Below, piece by piece: positions 40,960 through 50,747 of a stretch of DNA of 64,000 nucleotides. A program made the translations under genes and the position numbers. The notes beneath the pieces are model-generated. The model saw only the letters and a list, made by a program, of their open reading frames with translations. It had not been told where the DNA came from and ran no database searches. Within the stretch, counting starts at the first letter, position 1. Each line of letters opens with the position of its first letter. Origin of the DNA: Pseudomonas cremoricolorata DSM 17059 = NBRC 16634 (GTDB taxonomy: Bacteria > Pseudomonadota > Gammaproteobacteria > Pseudomonadales > Pseudomonadaceae); NCBI RefSeq assembly GCF_000425745.1, contig NZ_AUEA01000003.1, positions 1-64,000 of the forward strand, in the 5' to 3' direction.

Positions 40960-41838
40960 ATGCACTTGATCCCCTGGTCCCACCGCAGCTCTGAAGGCTT
41001 TACCTTGCGCGGCTGGCGCTCGCCGGCCAGCGGCAAGCCGCTGTTGCACGTGCTGCATGGCAACGGCTTCTGCTGCCTGGTGTACCAGCCGCTGCTGCTG
41101 CAGTTGAGCGAGCATTTCGATCTGTGGCTGAGCGATGTGCAAGGCCATGGCGACAGCGACCACGGCGGCGCGTTTCGTGGCTGGGACCGCACCGCAGCGC
41201 TGGCGGTCGAGGCGTTCCAGGCCGGGCGCGGCGAGTATGCCCAGGTGCCGCGCTACGCCCTGGGGCACAGCTTCGGCGGGGTGTTGAGCGGCCTGATCGT
41301 GGCCACTCACCCGCAGTTGTTCGAGCGCGCCGTGCTGCTCGATCCGGTGCTGTTCAGCCGGCGCATGATCGGGCTGATGAAGGCTGCCAGGCTGCTTGGC
41401 CTGGAGCGTCGCCATGGCCTGGCGCGCAAGGCCGCCAGCCGCCGCAGCCAGTGGCCCGACCGCGCCGCGGCGCTGGCCGGCTTGCGCGGGCGAGGCATCT
41501 TCAAAGGCTGGCAGGACGAGGCCTTGCAGGCCTACGTCGAGCATGCGCTGGGCGACAGTTCCGAAGGCGTGGTGCTCAAGTGCCGGCCCAGCCGTGAGGC
41601 GGATGTGTTCGCCAGCATGCCGCGGCGGCTGTGGCCATCCTTGCAGCGTATCGACGTCGCCACCCTGATCCTGCACGGCGAGGCCAGTTACCCCTTCGTC
41701 GGCCCTTCGGCGCAGCGCTTGGCGCGGATCAACCCGCAGGTGCAGCAACGCCAAGTGCCGGGCGGGCACTGCTTCATGCAGGAGCACGTCGAGGCCACGA
41801 CCGAGCAGGTACGCAGCTTTCTGCTAGCAGCGCGATAG
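40960..41838 (+). CDS. alpha/beta hydrolase
   Basis: This 292-residue protein has the oxyanion motif HGNGFCCLVYQPLL, the nucleophile elbow GHSFGG (Ser), a helical lid rich in arginine, ATLILHGEASY before the acid residue and GGHCFMQEH with the catalytic His. Cytoplasmic, no signal peptide. Substrate unknown. It follows the LysE gene closely and is probably cotranscribed. Confidence 0.85.
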   Translation: MHLIPWSHRSSEGFTLRGWRSPASGKPLLHVLHGNGFCCLVYQPLLLQLSEHFDLWLSDVQGHGDSDHGGAFRGWDRTAALAVEAFQAGRGEYAQVPRYALGHSFGGVLSGLIVATHPQLFERAVLLDPVLFSRRMIGLMKAARLLGLERRHGLARKAASRRSQWPDRAAALAGLRGRGIFKGWQDEALQAYVEHALGDSSEGVVLKCRPSREADVFASMPRRLWPSLQRIDVATLILHGEASYPFVGPSAQRLARINPQVQQRQVPGGHCFMQEHVEATTEQVRSFLLAAR

Positions 41839-41867
41839 TCGATGCCTGAATGAAAATGGCGGGCGGG

Positions 41868-41891
41868 AAAAAAGAACGGGGCTTGCGCCCC
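41868..41891 (-). terminator. intrinsic terminator of the small membrane protein gene
   Basis: On the minus strand GGGGC-GCAA-GCCCC is followed by GTTCTTTTTT. It lies about 45 nt beyond the stop at 41937. Confidence 0.75.
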
Positions 41892-41936
41892 TGATTCAAA
41901 TCAGTCTGATCGATGCGCGCTCGAATGGCGGCGTCA

Positions 41937-42119
41937 TCAGCCGTGGGCGTAGATCAACGGTACGGGCCGACGGATCGGGCGATACACACGACGCACGGGC
42001 TGCGCTTGCTCTGTACTGACCGCGTGGCGGCGCACGATGCGCATCACACCCCACAACATCGCCAGTGCTACGGCTACCCAGGCACTCATCAAGCTCAAAA
42101 GGATCATCGCCAGGCTCAT
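41937..42119 (-). CDS. small single-span membrane protein, 60 aa
   Basis: MSLAMILLSLMSAWVAVALA and the following residues form one N-terminal membrane helix, followed by a basic, proline-rich cytoplasmic or periplasmic tail (RRVYRPIRRPVPLIYAHG). GAGGAGC precedes the ATG and a terminator follows the stop, so it looks like a genuine monocistronic gene. No family recognised. Confidence 0.6.
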   Translation of the reverse strand: MSLAMILLSLMSAWVAVALAMLWGVMRIVRRHAVSTEQAQPVRRVYRPIRRPVPLIYAHG

Positions 42120-42250
42120 GGAAAGCTCCTCTGCTTTGTGGTCCTCTCCTTATGACTGACTGGCGGGGGTGTGAGGGATTCAAAAAAGATTGCCAAGTCG
42201 TTGTATCCACTGGATGAACGGCGTTCTCCAGCACACAACGGCGCGTGAAC

Positions 42251-42280
42251 AAAACGGGAGCGCCCCTTCCAACGCTCCCG
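42251..42280 (-). terminator. intrinsic terminator of the GH13 gene
   Basis: CGGGAGCG-10 nt-CGCTCCCG, followed on the minus strand by TTTTGTTC, 27 nt beyond the GH13 stop. Confidence 0.7.
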
Positions 42281-42306
42281 CACGTTTGCAGCGCATTCGC
42301 TTTTCC

Positions 42307-44373
42307 TTAAACGTGGCCGCTGCTGTTGACGATGCGCAGGCACAGCGCCTCGTACGGGTCGAGGTTGATCATCAGGCGGCCATCTTCGGTGAGGTCGCCC
42401 TCGACCGTTTCGTTGATCATGTCGACCACGGTGCCTGGGGTGAAGCCGCTCAGTTGCAGCTCTTCGCTGATCACGCTCTGACCGAAGTTCAGCGCGCTGA
42501 TCTGGATACCGCGTCCGGCCGGCAACTCGTGCACCATCACCAGCAGGCCGGGGCTGCTGACATCCGGCACCAGCACTTGACGGCTGGTAGCGATGCCATA
42601 GGCCTGGCGCACGGCCAGCAGTTTTTTCACCTTGCTGGCGAACGAGTCTGGGTTGTCCAGCTGTTCATCCAGGCTGCCGTACAGCGCGCGGGCGCGGGGC
42701 ATACCGCGCACCGACTCTTCGGCCTCGCTGGCAAGGCCAGCCAGGTCGTAGCCGCCGCGGTGAATCCAGCGGGTATCGCCATCGAGCATGCGCTCGGCCA
42801 CCGCCTCGGCGGGCAAGGGCAGGGCACCGACCATGTCCCAGCCCGACAGCGCCACAACCCCAGGCTGCATGGCGTTGTACATCACCAACAGCAAATGCAC
42901 CTTCTGAATCAGCTCGATGTCGGCAGCGCTGAGCTGATCCAGCTCGCGGATGCCCAGCGCCGCGGTGATCAGGCTGGCGGTGGTGCAGGAGATACCGTTG
43001 GTCACGAAACGCAGGTTGTACGGCGCGTGCTCCCCAGAGAGCCGTTCGTAGATCTCTTCGCGGATGTGCTCGCGCAGGATGCTGCCCGGCAGGGTCTGGC
43101 CCTTGTAGTGGTACATGTCGTGGGCATGCAGGGTCCAGAAGTGCACCAGCTCCACGGTCAGTTCATCGTGGTTCTGCAGCGCGTGGATCAGGGAGGCCGG
43201 GTCGATATCGAAGGCCTGCATTTCATTGAACATCAGCCGCAGGAACTCGGTGTCGCCGGTCAGCAACGCGTGCTGGTAGGCCGGGCGGGTGATGAAGTCA
43301 TAGGAAAGGTCAGCGCCGCCTTTGGACATCTGCGCGATGTCGTCGAGGGTCAGGTTCAGTTCCTGGAAGCTGAAGCCGCCGGCCTTGCGAATCATCCCGC
43401 CGATCAGCTGGTTGCCCACCAGCGACAGTGGGTGGCTTTCCGACCAGGCGGTGCCTTCGGCGCGAATCTCGACCCCCAGAAAGCCGTTGGCGTCCAGGCG
43501 CAGGCCGCGCGCACCGAGGCAGTCGAGGGCGTGCAGGGCATCACCGATGATCATCTGCTGGGCGCTGAAGCTGGGGTCGAGCCAGTTCAGCGAAGGCTGG
43601 CCTTCCTTGAAGTAATGCAGGTAGACCCAGCGCCGGGTCACGCCGTCGCTGCCGGTCACCGGAGGGGTGACGCTCCAGTCGGTTTCCTTGACCCCCGGCT
43701 CGAAGAAGATCACCCGTTGCAGCTGGCCGACGATGTAGTGCCGCGCCTTGAGCTCGTCGCACTGCGCCGGTAGCAGGTTGAGTGCATCGCGCCCGGGCGG
43801 CACATCGGGCAGCAGGTGCCAGTCTTCCTCACGGATCTCGACCATGTGGTACAGGCCTGGATAGGCGCCATGGCCCATTTCCGCCAAGCGAAAATCCGCG
43901 CCCTTGCCGGTGTGCGACGGGATCAGGTCGTCGATGGTCACCGCGTTGTGCGCCGCGGCCAGGCGGCTCATCTGCACCAGCTCCTGTTCGGTGCCGTACA
44001 GTGGGTCGATGTCGAAACTGATGCGGTCGAAGTTGCCATCGATGCTGGGCGTGAAGGCGCGGCCCTGCACGCCACCGGACTGTTTGATCGGGCCGGTGTG
44101 AATGCCTTGCACGCCGATCTCCGACAGGCGCTTCCACAATGCTTCATGGCCGAGCGCTGCGAGCACCGAGCAGCCTTCGGGTGCGATGATCGCGTCGGGG
44201 TAGACGGTCAGCCACACCGAGGCGATCTGCGTGGCGCGCCGCGGCTGGGCTTCGGCATAGGGGTTGAGCCACAGCCGCGACTGCCCTGAATACTGGCGGG
44301 CGCGGTCTTGCGAGACCTTGAGCATCGATTGCTGTTCGAGCCAGTTCACGTACGACGGATCAGGGTGCGACAT
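42307..44373 (-). CDS. GH13 alpha-amylase-family enzyme (trehalose synthase-like)
   Basis: This 688-residue cytoplasmic protein has a (beta/alpha)8 GH13 core: [25 protein letters not shown] with the nucleophile Asp near 293, FSFQELN with the acid/base Glu near 337 and LQNHDELT with the third acid near 400. The C-terminal ~100 residues form the usual beta domain. No signal peptide is visible. The closest relatives I can think of act on alpha-glucosides such as trehalose/maltose (TreS type), but the specificity is not evident. The ATG at 44373 has AGAGGA upstream. It stands alone, divergent from a membrane protein gene, without a maltokinase or other trehalose gene beside it. Confidence 0.8.
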   Translation of the reverse strand: MSHPDPSYVNWLEQQSMLKVSQDRARQYSGQSRLWLNPYAEAQPRRATQIASVWLTVYPDAIIAPEGCSVLAALGHEALWKRLSEIGVQGIHTGPIKQSGGVQGRAFTPSIDGNFDRISFDIDPLYGTEQELVQMSRLAAAHNAVTIDDLIPSHTGKGADFRLAEMGHGAYPGLYHMVEIREEDWHLLPDVPPGRDALNLLPAQCDELKARHYIVGQLQRVIFFEPGVKETDWSVTPPVTGSDGVTRRWVYLHYFKEGQPSLNWLDPSFSAQQMIIGDALHALDCLGARGLRLDANGFLGVEIRAEGTAWSESHPLSLVGNQLIGGMIRKAGGFSFQELNLTLDDIAQMSKGGADLSYDFITRPAYQHALLTGDTEFLRLMFNEMQAFDIDPASLIHALQNHDELTVELVHFWTLHAHDMYHYKGQTLPGSILREHIREEIYERLSGEHAPYNLRFVTNGISCTTASLITAALGIRELDQLSAADIELIQKVHLLLVMYNAMQPGVVALSGWDMVGALPLPAEAVAERMLDGDTRWIHRGGYDLAGLASEAEESVRGMPRARALYGSLDEQLDNPDSFASKVKKLLAVRQAYGIATSRQVLVPDVSSPGLLVMVHELPAGRGIQISALNFGQSVISEELQLSGFTPGTVVDMINETVEGDLTEDGRLMINLDPYEALCLRIVNSSGHV

Positions 44374-44575
44374 CGGGCGTCCTCTTCTGCGCGGTTCCGG
44401 GTGTCCCTGTATGACGGCGCTGCGCCGTGGTGGTTCGTCCGGGTTGTACGGTGAAGGCGACGAGCATGCCAAGTGCCTGGCATAGCGGAGTGCGGCAGAT
44501 GCGTGTTGCGCAGACCCACCGAAGTTGGCACGCTTGCTGCGCCGTTTCACCTACCCACCTGAAGGAAGCTTGCGC

Positions 44576-45325
44576 TTGAACTGGGAAAAAGTCGGTAAGA
44601 CCCTCGCCGGCGTGCTGCTCGCGCTGCTGTGCATCGCCGCCTTGTACCTGCTGTTCAAGGACAATGCCCGGCTCGAGGCAGACCTGACCTATCAGACGCT
44701 GACCTACCCCAGCCAATTCAGCGAACGCATCAGCCAGACCAACGATGCGCTCAAGTACGAGCAACTGTACGACCACGCGCGCAGCATCAGCGACAACGCG
44801 CTGAGCCATGAGCAACTCGACAAACTGGTCGACCTGGCCCAGGCGCCTTACCGGCGGCTGTTCGCCAAGCCCTTCGAGGCCGGCCTGGTCGACCACCGTA
44901 CCGGCCTGTTCATCACCTTGCACAACGCCGGCGACACGCCGGTGAAGGATGTGCGCATCCGCTTGCCAGCCAAGGGCCTGGTGCAGGTGCGCGATGAGGC
45001 CGGTAACGACACCCTGATGGAAACCGCGACCAGCAGCGTCGACATCCCGCTGATCGGCCCGCAGGCCCAGGCGCGGGTGTGGATCTACTTCGACGGCGAC
45101 TACGCGCAGATCACCCAGGCCGGCGCGCGGATCAGCCACGCCGAGGGCGACACCGAGGTGCGCGTGCACGAAACCTTCGCCGGCCTGCAGGCGAGCATCG
45201 CCCGCTACGCGGTGGAACTGGTGGTGGCCCTCGGCTGGCTGCTGCTGACCCTGTTCGGCCTGGGCTATATCTGCCTGCTGCAACACCGCGCGCTGGCGGT
45301 GAAGAACAAGGGCGGGCGTGGCTGA
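44576..45325 (+). CDS. unknown membrane-anchored protein
   Basis: This protein of about 250 residues has one membrane helix at each end (KTLAGVLLALLCIAALYLLF and YAVELVVALGWLLLTLFGLGYICLL). Between them lies a beta-rich extracytoplasmic domain (GLFITLHNAGDTPVKDVRIRLPAKGLVQVRD) that reads like an immunoglobulin-type fold. No ATG is available. TTG at 44576 is chosen because GAAGGAAG lies 7 nt before it; TTG at 44525 or 44570 is possible. Divergent from the GH13 gene. Function unknown. Confidence 0.6.
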   Translation: MNWEKVGKTLAGVLLALLCIAALYLLFKDNARLEADLTYQTLTYPSQFSERISQTNDALKYEQLYDHARSISDNALSHEQLDKLVDLAQAPYRRLFAKPFEAGLVDHRTGLFITLHNAGDTPVKDVRIRLPAKGLVQVRDEAGNDTLMETATSSVDIPLIGPQAQARVWIYFDGDYAQITQAGARISHAEGDTEVRVHETFAGLQASIARYAVELVVALGWLLLTLFGLGYICLLQHRALAVKNKGGRG

Positions 45326-45485
45326 GGGGAAGGAGCCGTGCCCGCTTCTGGCGTCGGGCATGGGCCGCGCGGGGTGCATGAATGTGCTTTCGCGTGGCGT
45401 TGGTAAAAAAGGTAGCGTTTTCGTGTCCCCTTTTTTCATATCGGCTGTCATGTAGGTCAATTGAGCCCCACACGAGAGCCGCACA

Positions 45486-47900
45486 ATGTCTGTATTCCCG
45501 CGCCAACGCCCGCGCCTGGCGTCTTCGATTTCCATGCCCACGTTATGCCTGGTTCTGGGCCTGGGCGCCGTGCCTGAGCTGGCGCTGGCCGAGACTCAGC
45601 CGCGCAGCTTCCAGATTCCTGCCGGCAGCCTGAGCAGCGCGCTGACGCGCTTCGCCGGGCAGGCCGGGGTCAGCCTGTCGGTGGACCCGGCATTGGTCGC
45701 AGGACGGCAGAGCCCGGCGCTGTCGGGCCAGTACAGCGTGCAGGAAGGGTTCGCGCGTCTGTTGCAGGGCAGTGGTCTGCAATTGCAGGCGGTCGGCACC
45801 GACAGCTACACTCTGGTCCCGACGCCTAGCCAGGGCGCGGCCCTGGAAATCGCTCCGACCAACATCCAGAGCCTGCAAGCCGGCGCCGCGCTGGACGGCG
45901 AGCGGTATGCCGGCGGCCAGGTGGTGCGGCGCGGCTCCCAGGGGCTGCTCGGCTCGCGGGACTTCATGGACACGCCGTTCAGCATGACCACCTACAGCAG
46001 TGAGTCGATCAAGGCGCAGCAGGCCCGGACCCTGAGCGACATGGTCGCCAGCGACCCGTCGGTGCGCACCACCAACCCGGCAGGCGGGCGTTTCGAGCAA
46101 TTCACCGTGCGCGGTTTCAGCCTGTTCAACAGTGACGTGTCGTATGGCGGATTGTTCGGTGTATTGCCGACCTACAGCATCGACATGGAAATGGCCGACC
46201 GCGTCGACATCATCAAAGGCCCGAGCCAGCTGATCAACGGCATCTCGCCGCGCGGCAGCGTCGGCGGCGGCATCAACATCGTGCCCAAGCACGCAGGCGA
46301 CGCACCTCTCACCGAATTCACCGCCAGCTACGCCTCCGACAGTCAGCTTGGCGGGGCGGTGGACGTCAGCCGCCGCTTTGGCGACCAGGACCAGTTCGGG
46401 GTGCGCTTCAACGGCGTCAAACAGGCCGGGGACACCCCGTGGGACAACCAGAGCGTCGACCGCCAGATGGCCGTGGTCGGCCTGGATTTTCGCGGTGAGC
46501 GGCTGCGCCTGTCGACCGACTTCGGCCACACCGAGCGCGATACCGACGCGCCGCAGGAGCGGGTGCTGGTCGGCGCCCTGGCCAAGGTGCCGGACGCCGA
46601 CAAGGTGCGCCACAACTACGCGCAGAAGTGGAGCAAGGCGCGCACCAACGACACCTTCGGCATGATCAACGGCGAGTTCGACGTCAACGACTCGCTGATG
46701 GTCTATGGCGCGGTCGGCGCGCGGGAAAGCAACCACGACTTCCTGCGCCACAACGTACCGATCAGCAACGATGCCGGCGATTTCGTCGTCGCGCCCCGCG
46801 GCTTTACCCGCGACGAGAGCGTGCGCACCGGCATGGCCGGGCTGCGCAACTGGTTCGATACCGGCTCGGTCAGCCACGAAGTGAACCTTTCGGCCAGCTA
46901 CTTCTATATGGACTTCGAGAACGGCGACACCCGTTACGCCACCGGCAACAGCAACCTGTACGACCCGGTGGCAACGCCCAAGCCCGGGGTGCCGACCCGG
47001 CCGTCTTCCTCCACCTACACGGAAAACCGCTTCACCGGGGTGGCGCTGTCCGACACCTTGGGCTTTCTCGAAGACCGCCTGCTGCTGACCCTCGGCGCAC
47101 GCTGGCAGCGCGTGCAGGTCGATGACTGGGAAGACGGCGTCAAAGGCGAAACCGCCTACGACGAAGAAAAGCTCTCGCCATCGGGCGGCATTCTGTTCAA
47201 GGCCACCGATCAACTGTCGCTGTACGCCAACTACATGGAGGGCCTGAGCCAGGGCAAGATCGCCCCGGGTACGGCCAGCAACGAAGACGAAATCTTCCCG
47301 CCGTTCATCAGCCGTCAGCTGGAAGTGGGCGCCAAGTACGATTTTGGCCGTTACGCGCTGACCGCCAGCGCCTTTCGCATCAAGCAGCCGGCGTACGAGA
47401 CCAACGCCGTCACCCGGGTGTTCGGCCCCAATGGCAAGCGCGAGAACACCGGGCTTGAGTTGAGCATGTTCGGCGAACCGCTCGAGGGCGTGCGCCTGCT
47501 CGGTGGGGTGATGTACATCCACAGCGAGCTCAAGGACACCCTCGACAGCCGCTTCGACGGCAACCGCGCCCCGGCCACGCCGAGCTACAACGTCAACCTC
47601 GGTGCCGAATGGGACGTGCCGCAGGTCGAGGGCCTGACCCTGACCGCGCGTGGTATTCACTCCAGCTCGCAGTACCTCGACCAAGCCAACAGCAAGAAGA
47701 TCGACGGCTGGGAACGCTACGACCTCGGCGCGCGCTATGCCTTCAAGGTCGAAGGCCGCGACGTGACCCTGCGCGCAAGCGTCGAGAACGTGCTCAACGA
47801 CCGCTACTGGGCCTCGGCCGGCGCCTCCGACGACAGCGAGGCAGGACTGACCCTGTCGGCGCCGCGCACCTGGCTGCTGTCGACCACCGTGGCGTTCTGA
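45486..47900 (+). CDS. TonB-dependent siderophore receptor with STN domain
   Basis: This is an 804-residue outer-membrane receptor. After a signal peptide (to about residue 35) comes an STN domain (about 40-112: FQIPAGSLSSALTRFAGQAGVSLSVDPALV), as in FpvA/FoxA/FecA transducers. The plug follows (DTPFSMTTYSSESI, FTVRGFSLF, DRVDIIKGPSQLINGISPRG) and then the barrel, ending in the conserved terminal Phe (TVAF). STN receptors usually signal to a FecR-type anti-sigma factor and an ECF sigma factor next to them; neither is found here. The ligand is probably a xenosiderophore. ATG at 45486 with CACGAGAG upstream. Confidence 0.88.
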   Translation: MSVFPRQRPRLASSISMPTLCLVLGLGAVPELALAETQPRSFQIPAGSLSSALTRFAGQAGVSLSVDPALVAGRQSPALSGQYSVQEGFARLLQGSGLQLQAVGTDSYTLVPTPSQGAALEIAPTNIQSLQAGAALDGERYAGGQVVRRGSQGLLGSRDFMDTPFSMTTYSSESIKAQQARTLSDMVASDPSVRTTNPAGGRFEQFTVRGFSLFNSDVSYGGLFGVLPTYSIDMEMADRVDIIKGPSQLINGISPRGSVGGGINIVPKHAGDAPLTEFTASYASDSQLGGAVDVSRRFGDQDQFGVRFNGVKQAGDTPWDNQSVDRQMAVVGLDFRGERLRLSTDFGHTERDTDAPQERVLVGALAKVPDADKVRHNYAQKWSKARTNDTFGMINGEFDVNDSLMVYGAVGARESNHDFLRHNVPISNDAGDFVVAPRGFTRDESVRTGMAGLRNWFDTGSVSHEVNLSASYFYMDFENGDTRYATGNSNLYDPVATPKPGVPTRPSSSTYTENRFTGVALSDTLGFLEDRLLLTLGARWQRVQVDDWEDGVKGETAYDEEKLSPSGGILFKATDQLSLYANYMEGLSQGKIAPGTASNEDEIFPPFISRQLEVGAKYDFGRYALTASAFRIKQPAYETNAVTRVFGPNGKRENTGLELSMFGEPLEGVRLLGGVMYIHSELKDTLDSRFDGNRAPATPSYNVNLGAEWDVPQVEGLTLTARGIHSSSQYLDQANSKKIDGWERYDLGARYAFKVEGRDVTLRASVENVLNDRYWASAGASDDSEAGLTLSAPRTWLLSTTVAF

Positions 47901-48121
47901 GCCCGGTATCTGTGTTGGAGCGGCGGACCGTTCGCTCCTACACGATGGACGGCCCTGCAATAACCTTCGGCAAAACCCTGCCGATCACCTAGAATGAGCC
48001 GCAGCCGCGATGGCGCATTGCGATTATCTGTTTGAATCTGCACAAACTATTCGAGCCTGCCAGTGTCAGTCACTGCAGGCCGAAGGTTTTTGGCTTTCTT
48101 CCATTCTGGAGCACAGGGTTT

Positions 48122-48964
48122 ATGGCGACATTGCAGGGCAGTACGTTGGAAGCGATCAAGAACAATCAAGACCAGCTACTGGATCAATGGATCAACAGCC
48201 TCGAAAGCAACGGCGCTACCCGCAACCTCAAGGAGCACGAGCTGCGTCAGCAGACCAGTGGCTTCCTGCAGTTGCTCGCAAACGGCTTGCAGCAGGCCGA
48301 TGACGCTACCGGCAATGCCGAGGAAGTTCGCCGCTTTTTGGAAAAACTGTCTGCCTCGCGCGCGCAACTGGGGCACGATTCGCACCAGACCGCGTACTTC
48401 ATCTTCGCCCTCAAAGGCCCGCTGTTCAGCCTGCTGCAGCGCGTCTATGCCGACCAGCCGGCGCTGCTCGCCGAGCAGTTGCTGGTGGTCTCCGAGCTGC
48501 TCGACAGCCTGGGCATGCACACCGTGCGCGCCTACCAGATCACCCGCGAAGCGGTGATCCGCCGTCAGCAGGAAGAGCTGCTGGAACTCTCCACGCCGGT
48601 GGTCAAACTGTGGGACGGCGTGCTGGCCCTGCCGCTGATCGGCACCCTCGATTCGCAGCGCAGCCAGACCGTCATGGAGTCGCTGCTGCAACGCATCGTC
48701 GACACCGGCGCGGAAATCGCCATCATCGACATCACCGGCGTGCCCACCGTCGATACGTTGGTCGCCCAGCACTTGCTCAAGACCGTCACCGCCATTCGCC
48801 TGATGGGTGCCGACTGCATCATCAGCGGCGTGCGTCCGCAGATCGCCCAGACCATCGTCCACCTCGGCCTGGACCTGAGCAGCATCACCACCAAGGCCAA
48901 CCTGGCCGATGCCCTGAAGCTGGCGATCAAACGCCTGGATGTCGGCGACAGCGCGCGGGGTTGA
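48122..48964 (+). CDS. RsbR-like stressosome sensor (RsbRD N-terminal + STAS)
   Basis: This 280-residue protein has an all-helical RsbRD-type sensory domain (about 1-150) and a C-terminal STAS domain. In the latter, AIIDITGVPTVDTLVAQHLLKT carries the conserved phosphorylatable Thr and ISGVRPQIAQTIVHLGL matches the second site. With RsbS it would build the icosahedral stressosome that holds RsbT until stress. The ATG at 48122 is preceded by GGAG at 11 nt. First gene of six that run to 53551 with overlaps or gaps of 3 nt. Confidence 0.88.
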   Translation: MATLQGSTLEAIKNNQDQLLDQWINSLESNGATRNLKEHELRQQTSGFLQLLANGLQQADDATGNAEEVRRFLEKLSASRAQLGHDSHQTAYFIFALKGPLFSLLQRVYADQPALLAEQLLVVSELLDSLGMHTVRAYQITREAVIRRQQEELLELSTPVVKLWDGVLALPLIGTLDSQRSQTVMESLLQRIVDTGAEIAIIDITGVPTVDTLVAQHLLKTVTAIRLMGADCIISGVRPQIAQTIVHLGLDLSSITTKANLADALKLAIKRLDVGDSARG

Positions 48965-48967
48965 ACC

Positions 48968-49330
48968 ATGGAGCGTATTCCGATCCTGCAGATGGGCGAG
49001 TTCCTGCTGGTGACCATTCAGGTCGACATGCACGACCAGCTTGCCCTCAACCTGCAGGAAGACCTCACTGATCGCATCAGCCGCACCTCGGCGCGCGGCG
49101 TGCTGATCGATATTTCCGCCCTGGACATGGTCGACTCGTTCATCGGCCGCATGATCGCCAGTATCTCCGGGTTGTCGCGCATCATGGATGCCGAAACCAT
49201 GGTGGTCGGCATGCAGCCTGCGGTGGCCATCACCCTGGTCGAACTGGGCCTGACCCTGCCTGGCGTCAGCACCGCGCTCAATGTCGAGCGTGGCATGCAG
49301 GTGCTGCGCAAGCGGGTGGCCGGTCGATGA
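48968..49330 (+). CDS. RsbS-like STAS scaffold protein
   Basis: This 120-residue single STAS domain is very close to the classical RsbS layout: VLIDISALDMVDSFIGRMI holds Ser57, equivalent to the phosphorylated Ser59 of B. subtilis, and MVVGMQPAVAITLVELGL follows. It forms the stressosome core with RsbR. It lies 3 nt after rsbR and overlaps rsbT by 4 nt. Confidence 0.9.
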   Translation: MERIPILQMGEFLLVTIQVDMHDQLALNLQEDLTDRISRTSARGVLIDISALDMVDSFIGRMIASISGLSRIMDAETMVVGMQPAVAITLVELGLTLPGVSTALNVERGMQVLRKRVAGR

Positions 49331-49737
49331 ACGTCAACGTCAACCAGAGCGGCAGCCTGGCGGTGCGGGTCGAGCAGGATGTGGTGCTGGCCCGCCAGCA
49401 GGCGCGCAAGATCGCCAGCGAGCAGGGCATGCGCCTGGTCGACCTGACCAAGCTGGTCACCGCCGTCAGTGAGCTGGCGCGCAACACCGTGGTCTATGGC
49501 GGTGGCGGCGACATGGACTGGCAGGTCATCGAGCAGTCCGGGCGCATTGGCTTGCGCATGCTGTTTCGCGATGAAGGCCCGGGCATTGCCGATACCCGCC
49601 TGGCCCTGACCGATGGCTGGACCTCCGGCTCCGGCCTGGGCCTGGGCCTGACCGGCGCGCGGCGCCTGGTCGATGAGTTCGACCTGGACACCGCGCCTGG
49701 CCAAGGCACGCGCATCACGATCACGCGATGGATATGA
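49327..49737 (+). CDS. RsbT-like switch kinase
   Basis: This 136-residue GHKL-type serine/threonine kinase has VSELARNTVVYGGGG (N box), FRDEGPGIAD (G1) and GSGLGLGLTGARRLVDEF (G2). It phosphorylates RsbR and RsbS, leaves the stressosome and activates a partner phosphatase. ATG overlaps the rsbS stop, and the next gene starts within its last codons. Confidence 0.9.
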   Translation: MNVNVNQSGSLAVRVEQDVVLARQQARKIASEQGMRLVDLTKLVTAVSELARNTVVYGGGGDMDWQVIEQSGRIGLRMLFRDEGPGIADTRLALTDGWTSGSGLGLGLTGARRLVDEFDLDTAPGQGTRITITRWI

Positions 49738-50747
49738 CCCTGACCGCCAGCCTTACCCAGGTGCTGGCCCTCGACGATTCCAGCCAGGTCGGCCACGCGC
49801 GGCGCATCGCCCAGCGCCTGGCCGGGCAGTTGGGTTTCGCTGAAGCCGATGCCGGGCGAGTGGCGCTGGTTGCCACCGAGCTTGCCAGCAACGTGCTCAA
49901 GCACGCCCAGCGCGGCGCCTTGCACCTGCGTGCGCTGCGCCGCGCCGATGGCGTGGCAGGCGTCGAGCTGCTGAGTGTCGATGGCGCTGCCGGCTTCGAT
50001 CAGTCGCAGTGCATGACCGACGGGTTTTCAACCGGCGGCACCCAAGGTATCGGCCTGGGCAGCGTGGCGCGTTCGGCGCAGGTGTTCGACCTGCACAGCG
50101 ACGCCCACGGCTCGGTGGTGCTGGCCCGGCTGTATCCGGCCGGGCAGGGCGCCGACGATGTTCGCGTTGGCGTCAGCCAGCATTCGCTGCACGACGACCC
50201 GGCCTGCGGTGACACCTGGCAAGTGGCGGTTCGCGGGCCGCTGCTCAGTGCGTTGGTGATCGACGGTCTCGGCCATGGCACAGAGGCCGAACAGGCCGCG
50301 CTGACCGGCGCCCGAAGCTTTGCCGAGGCGCCGTTCGACCCGCCGCAGGCCGTGCTGGAGCGACTGCACGTGGACATGAACGGCACCCGCGGCGGCGCGG
50401 TTGCGATCGCCCGGTTCGACGCGGCGCAGGGCACGCTGCAGTACATCGGCGTCGGCAACATCGGCGCCACCCTGGCCAATGCCCAGCGCAGCCACGGCCT
50501 GGCCTCGCTGCCGGGGATCGTCGGCGGGCAATACCGCAAGAGCCAAGTGTTCGACTACGCTCATCTCGACCATCACGTGCTTATCATGTACAGCGACGGC
50601 TTGCAGTCGCGCTGGAACCTGCACAACTACCCCGGTCTGGTCCATCGCCATCCCGCCGTGATCGCCGCTGTGTTGCACCGCGATTTCTGTCGCGGCCGCG
50701 ATGACGTGACGGTGCTGGTCATCGACCTGGAGTTCAGCCATGCCTGA
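49728..50747 (+). CDS. HATPase-SpoIIE phosphatase fusion (RsbX/RsbU-like)
   Basis: This 339-residue protein joins an RsbW/RsbT-like ATP-binding domain (about 1-135; VALVATELASNVLKHA as N box) to a SpoIIE/PP2C phosphatase (about 165-335; SALVIDGLGHGTEAEQ, YSDGLQSRWN and GRDDVTVLVIDLE with the metal-binding aspartates). In the stressosome it would remove phosphates from RsbR/RsbS and reset the switch. The start at 49728 overlaps rsbT; a second ATG at 49734 (ATGA) is equally possible. It overlaps the next gene by 8 nt. Confidence 0.85.
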   Translation: MDMTLTASLTQVLALDDSSQVGHARRIAQRLAGQLGFAEADAGRVALVATELASNVLKHAQRGALHLRALRRADGVAGVELLSVDGAAGFDQSQCMTDGFSTGGTQGIGLGSVARSAQVFDLHSDAHGSVVLARLYPAGQGADDVRVGVSQHSLHDDPACGDTWQVAVRGPLLSALVIDGLGHGTEAEQAALTGARSFAEAPFDPPQAVLERLHVDMNGTRGGAVAIARFDAAQGTLQYIGVGNIGATLANAQRSHGLASLPGIVGGQYRKSQVFDYAHLDHHVLIMYSDGLQSRWNLHNYPGLVHRHPAVIAAVLHRDFCRGRDDVTVLVIDLEFSHA

